The notes under the pieces are model-generated. The model made no database searches, was not told the origin of the DNA, and worked only from the letters and a program-made list of their open reading frames with translations. The position numbers were made by a program, and so were the translations under genes. A stretch of DNA of 21,226 nucleotides from Burkholderiaceae bacterium. GTDB taxonomy: Bacteria > Pseudomonadota > Gammaproteobacteria > Burkholderiales > Burkholderiaceae_C. The DNA lies in assembly GCA_025458585.1 (NCBI GenBank), contig JALOSD010000036.1:1-21226 (forward strand), in the 5' to 3' direction. Position 1 is the first letter of the stretch; each line of letters starts with the position of its first letter. Shown here in pieces: positions 19,910 to 21,226 of the stretch.

Positions 19910-21106
19910 ATGCTGCCGTCGCCGCCGCTGGAGTGCCAGAAGGCCCTGTTCGCCCTGCCCGAGGGCGAAACGTGGCTGAACAACGCCTACATGGGCGCGA
20001 TGCCGCGCGCCGTGCTCGAGGCCGGACATCGCGCGGTGGACCTGCGCGCGTTGCCGGCCACCGTCACGCCGGCCGACTTCTTCGCGCCCGCCGAGCGCGT
20101 GCGGGGCCTGTGCGCCGCGCTCGTGCGCGCCGACCCCGAGCAGGTCGCCCTGGTGCCCACGGTGGCCGCGGGCATGGCGGTTGTCGCGGCCAACCTGTCG
20201 CCGCGCGCCGGCCAAAACGTCGTCGTGCTCGGCGACCAGTTCCCGAGCAACGTCTACCCGTGGCGGCGATGGCGCGGACAGGGCGTGACGGTGCGGTCCG
20301 TGGCGGCGCCGGCGGGCGATGCGCGAGACCGCGCCGGCTGGCGCCGGCGCTGCGCGGCGTGGCACGACACGCTCGAGGCGGCGATCGACCGCGACACCGT
20401 GCTCGTGGCCGTGGAGCCCGCGCACTGGACCGACGGCACCCGCTTCGACCTCGACCGCCTGGCCCGTCGCGCCCGCGCCGCAGGCGCCGCCTTCGTGGTC
20501 GATGCGACCCAGGTGGCCGGCGTCATGCCGCTCGACGTGGGCGCGCTGCGACCCGATGCGCTGGTCGTGCACGCCTACAAGTCGATGCTCGCCAACTACG
20601 GCCTGGGCTTTGCCGTCTTCGGCGATCGATTCGCCGACGGTCATCCCACCGACGAGAGCTGGCTGATGCGCCGCGGCAGCGAGGACTTCGCCCGGCTGGT
20701 GGACTACCAGGACGACTACGCCCCCGGCATGCGCCGCTACGACACCAGCACGCGCAGCAACCCGATCCTGATCGGCATGCTCGAGGCCGCGTGCCGCCTG
20801 CTCGTCGAGTGGCAGCCCGCGCGCATCGAGGACTACCTGCGGCGCATCGCGCGCCCCGCGGTGGAGCGGCTGCGCGCCGACGGCTTCGGCGTGGCCGACG
20901 AGGACCTGCGCGCGGCCAACCTGTTCGGCATCGCGCTGCCGCCGGGCCTCGCACCCGAAGCCGTTCGCCAAGCGCTGGCCGCGCGGCACATCCACGTGTC
21001 GGTGCGCGGCGCGGCGGTGCGCGTGTCGCCGCACGTGTGCAACGACGAGTCCGATCTGCTCCGGCTGGCACAAGCGCTGGCCGACATCCATCGCGCCGCA
21101 ACCTGA
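19910..21106 (+). CDS. class V aminotransferase-family PLP enzyme
   Basis: A 398-residue fold-type I PLP enzyme of the class V aminotransferase / cysteine desulfurase / kynureninase group. The early LNNAYMGAMP and PTVAAGMAVVAANL motifs bind the cofactor phosphate side. FVVDATQVAGV holds D198 and Q201 that contact the PLP ring. K224 in VVHAYKSMLANYGLGF is the expected Schiff-base lysine. The arginine-containing VRVSPHVCNDESDL near the C-terminus resembles the carboxylate-binding end of this family. No active-site loop cysteine of the IscS/SufS kind is seen, so cysteine desulfurase activity is unlikely. The segment at about 260-262 (VDYQDDYAPGMRRYDTSTR) resembles kynureninase-like and isopenicillin-epimerase-like members. 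ATG 19910 has GAGGGAA seven bases upstream. Its place after the GGT-family gene suggests a shared amino acid or amine catabolic theme, but the substrate is unknown. Confidence 0.87.
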   Translation: MLPSPPLECQKALFALPEGETWLNNAYMGAMPRAVLEAGHRAVDLRALPATVTPADFFAPAERVRGLCAALVRADPEQVALVPTVAAGMAVVAANLSPRAGQNVVVLGDQFPSNVYPWRRWRGQGVTVRSVAAPAGDARDRAGWRRRCAAWHDTLEAAIDRDTVLVAVEPAHWTDGTRFDLDRLARRARAAGAAFVVDATQVAGVMPLDVGALRPDALVVHAYKSMLANYGLGFAVFGDRFADGHPTDESWLMRRGSEDFARLVDYQDDYAPGMRRYDTSTRSNPILIGMLEAACRLLVEWQPARIEDYLRRIARPAVERLRADGFGVADEDLRAANLFGIALPPGLAPEAVRQALAARHIHVSVRGAAVRVSPHVCNDESDLLRLAQALADIHRAAT

Positions 21107-21126
21107 GCGCGGGGGCGCTGCTGGCA

Positions 21127-21226
21127 GTGCCGAACTTGCGCTCCCGACCCCGAGCGGTCCCTTCACTCATTCAACGAGAGACCTCGAAGCTGACGGAGGG
21201 GGAACTCGACGACAAGCGTTCCCTCT
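21127..21226 (+). other. window tail; possible 5' part of a reading frame, not convincing
   Basis: After the aminotransferase stop, 120 bases remain. One plus-strand frame stays open from GTG 21127 to the window end and includes VPSLIQRETSKLTEGELDD, which has a natural-looking composition. There is no good ribosome binding site, the base composition drops in GC compared with the genes before it, and nothing is recognised in it. It may equally be a promoter region for a gene just outside the window; AGGGGG at about 21197-21203 could be a ribosome binding site. Confidence 0.2.

Noticed and set aside
19778..21166. 462-codon minus-strand frame opposite the aminotransferase
   Set aside because: Shadow frame; the plus-strand gene has the PLP lysine and an SD-preceded ATG.

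Overview
The window is very GC-rich (about 70% by eye), strongly coding and tightly packed. The gene families point to a betaproteobacterium, most likely of the order Burkholderiales: an RpfE-type gene coupled to recJ, divergent lolC-lolD, tripartite tricarboxylate (TctB/TctA) permease genes, and an SD-poor promoter style. I cannot name the species. No rRNA, tRNA, CRISPR array, phage gene, insertion sequence or transposase was seen, and no gap longer than 300 bases lacks a gene.

Layout. Left part (1-2376): the 3'-truncated end of a PHP-domain phosphoesterase (trpH/RNase AM type, minus strand), a divergent small two-helix membrane protein, and a periplasmic PQQ-type aldose sugar dehydrogenase whose stop codon abuts that of the small protein. 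Next (2421-7156): a minus-strand rpfE-like/recJ pair divergent from the lipoprotein-release transporter genes lolC and lolD. Centre (7196-11269): a minus-strand operon with a membrane-anchored, PDZ-less HtrA-like serine protease, a MoxR AAA+ ATPase, a DUF58 protein and a BatA-like VWA protein. Plus strand from 11337: a chain of overlapping genes (TatD-type nuclease, uracil/hypoxanthine-DNA-glycosylase-like protein, spermidine-synthase-like protein) followed by an orphan GspE/PilB-type ATPase. Right part: tctB-tctA, a Crp/Fnr-type regulator, a gamma-glutamyltransferase-family enzyme and a class V aminotransferase, then a short uncertain tail.

How the genes may work together. MoxR, DUF58 and VWA proteins are a recognised set. 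Here the protease heads the operon, and predicted topology puts both the protease domain and the VWA domain in the periplasm, so an envelope chaperone/protease module is a reasonable inference. TctB/TctA form the membrane part of a solute-binding-protein-dependent carboxylate transporter, but no tctC is present. The Crp/Fnr gene begins inside a hairpin right after tctA.

Most notable non-gene signal: several genes start without a Shine-Dalgarno sequence, with an AT-rich -10-like hexamer ending only 6-10 bases before the start codon. Examples are trpH, the sugar dehydrogenase, rpfE, lolC, the Crp/Fnr gene and an 8-codon mini-ORF before tctB. This predicts leaderless or 0-4-nt-leader mRNAs. The mini-ORF ends in an ATGA overlap with tctB, suggesting a translationally coupled leader peptide. 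All functional calls rest on motif recognition by eye; no search was run.
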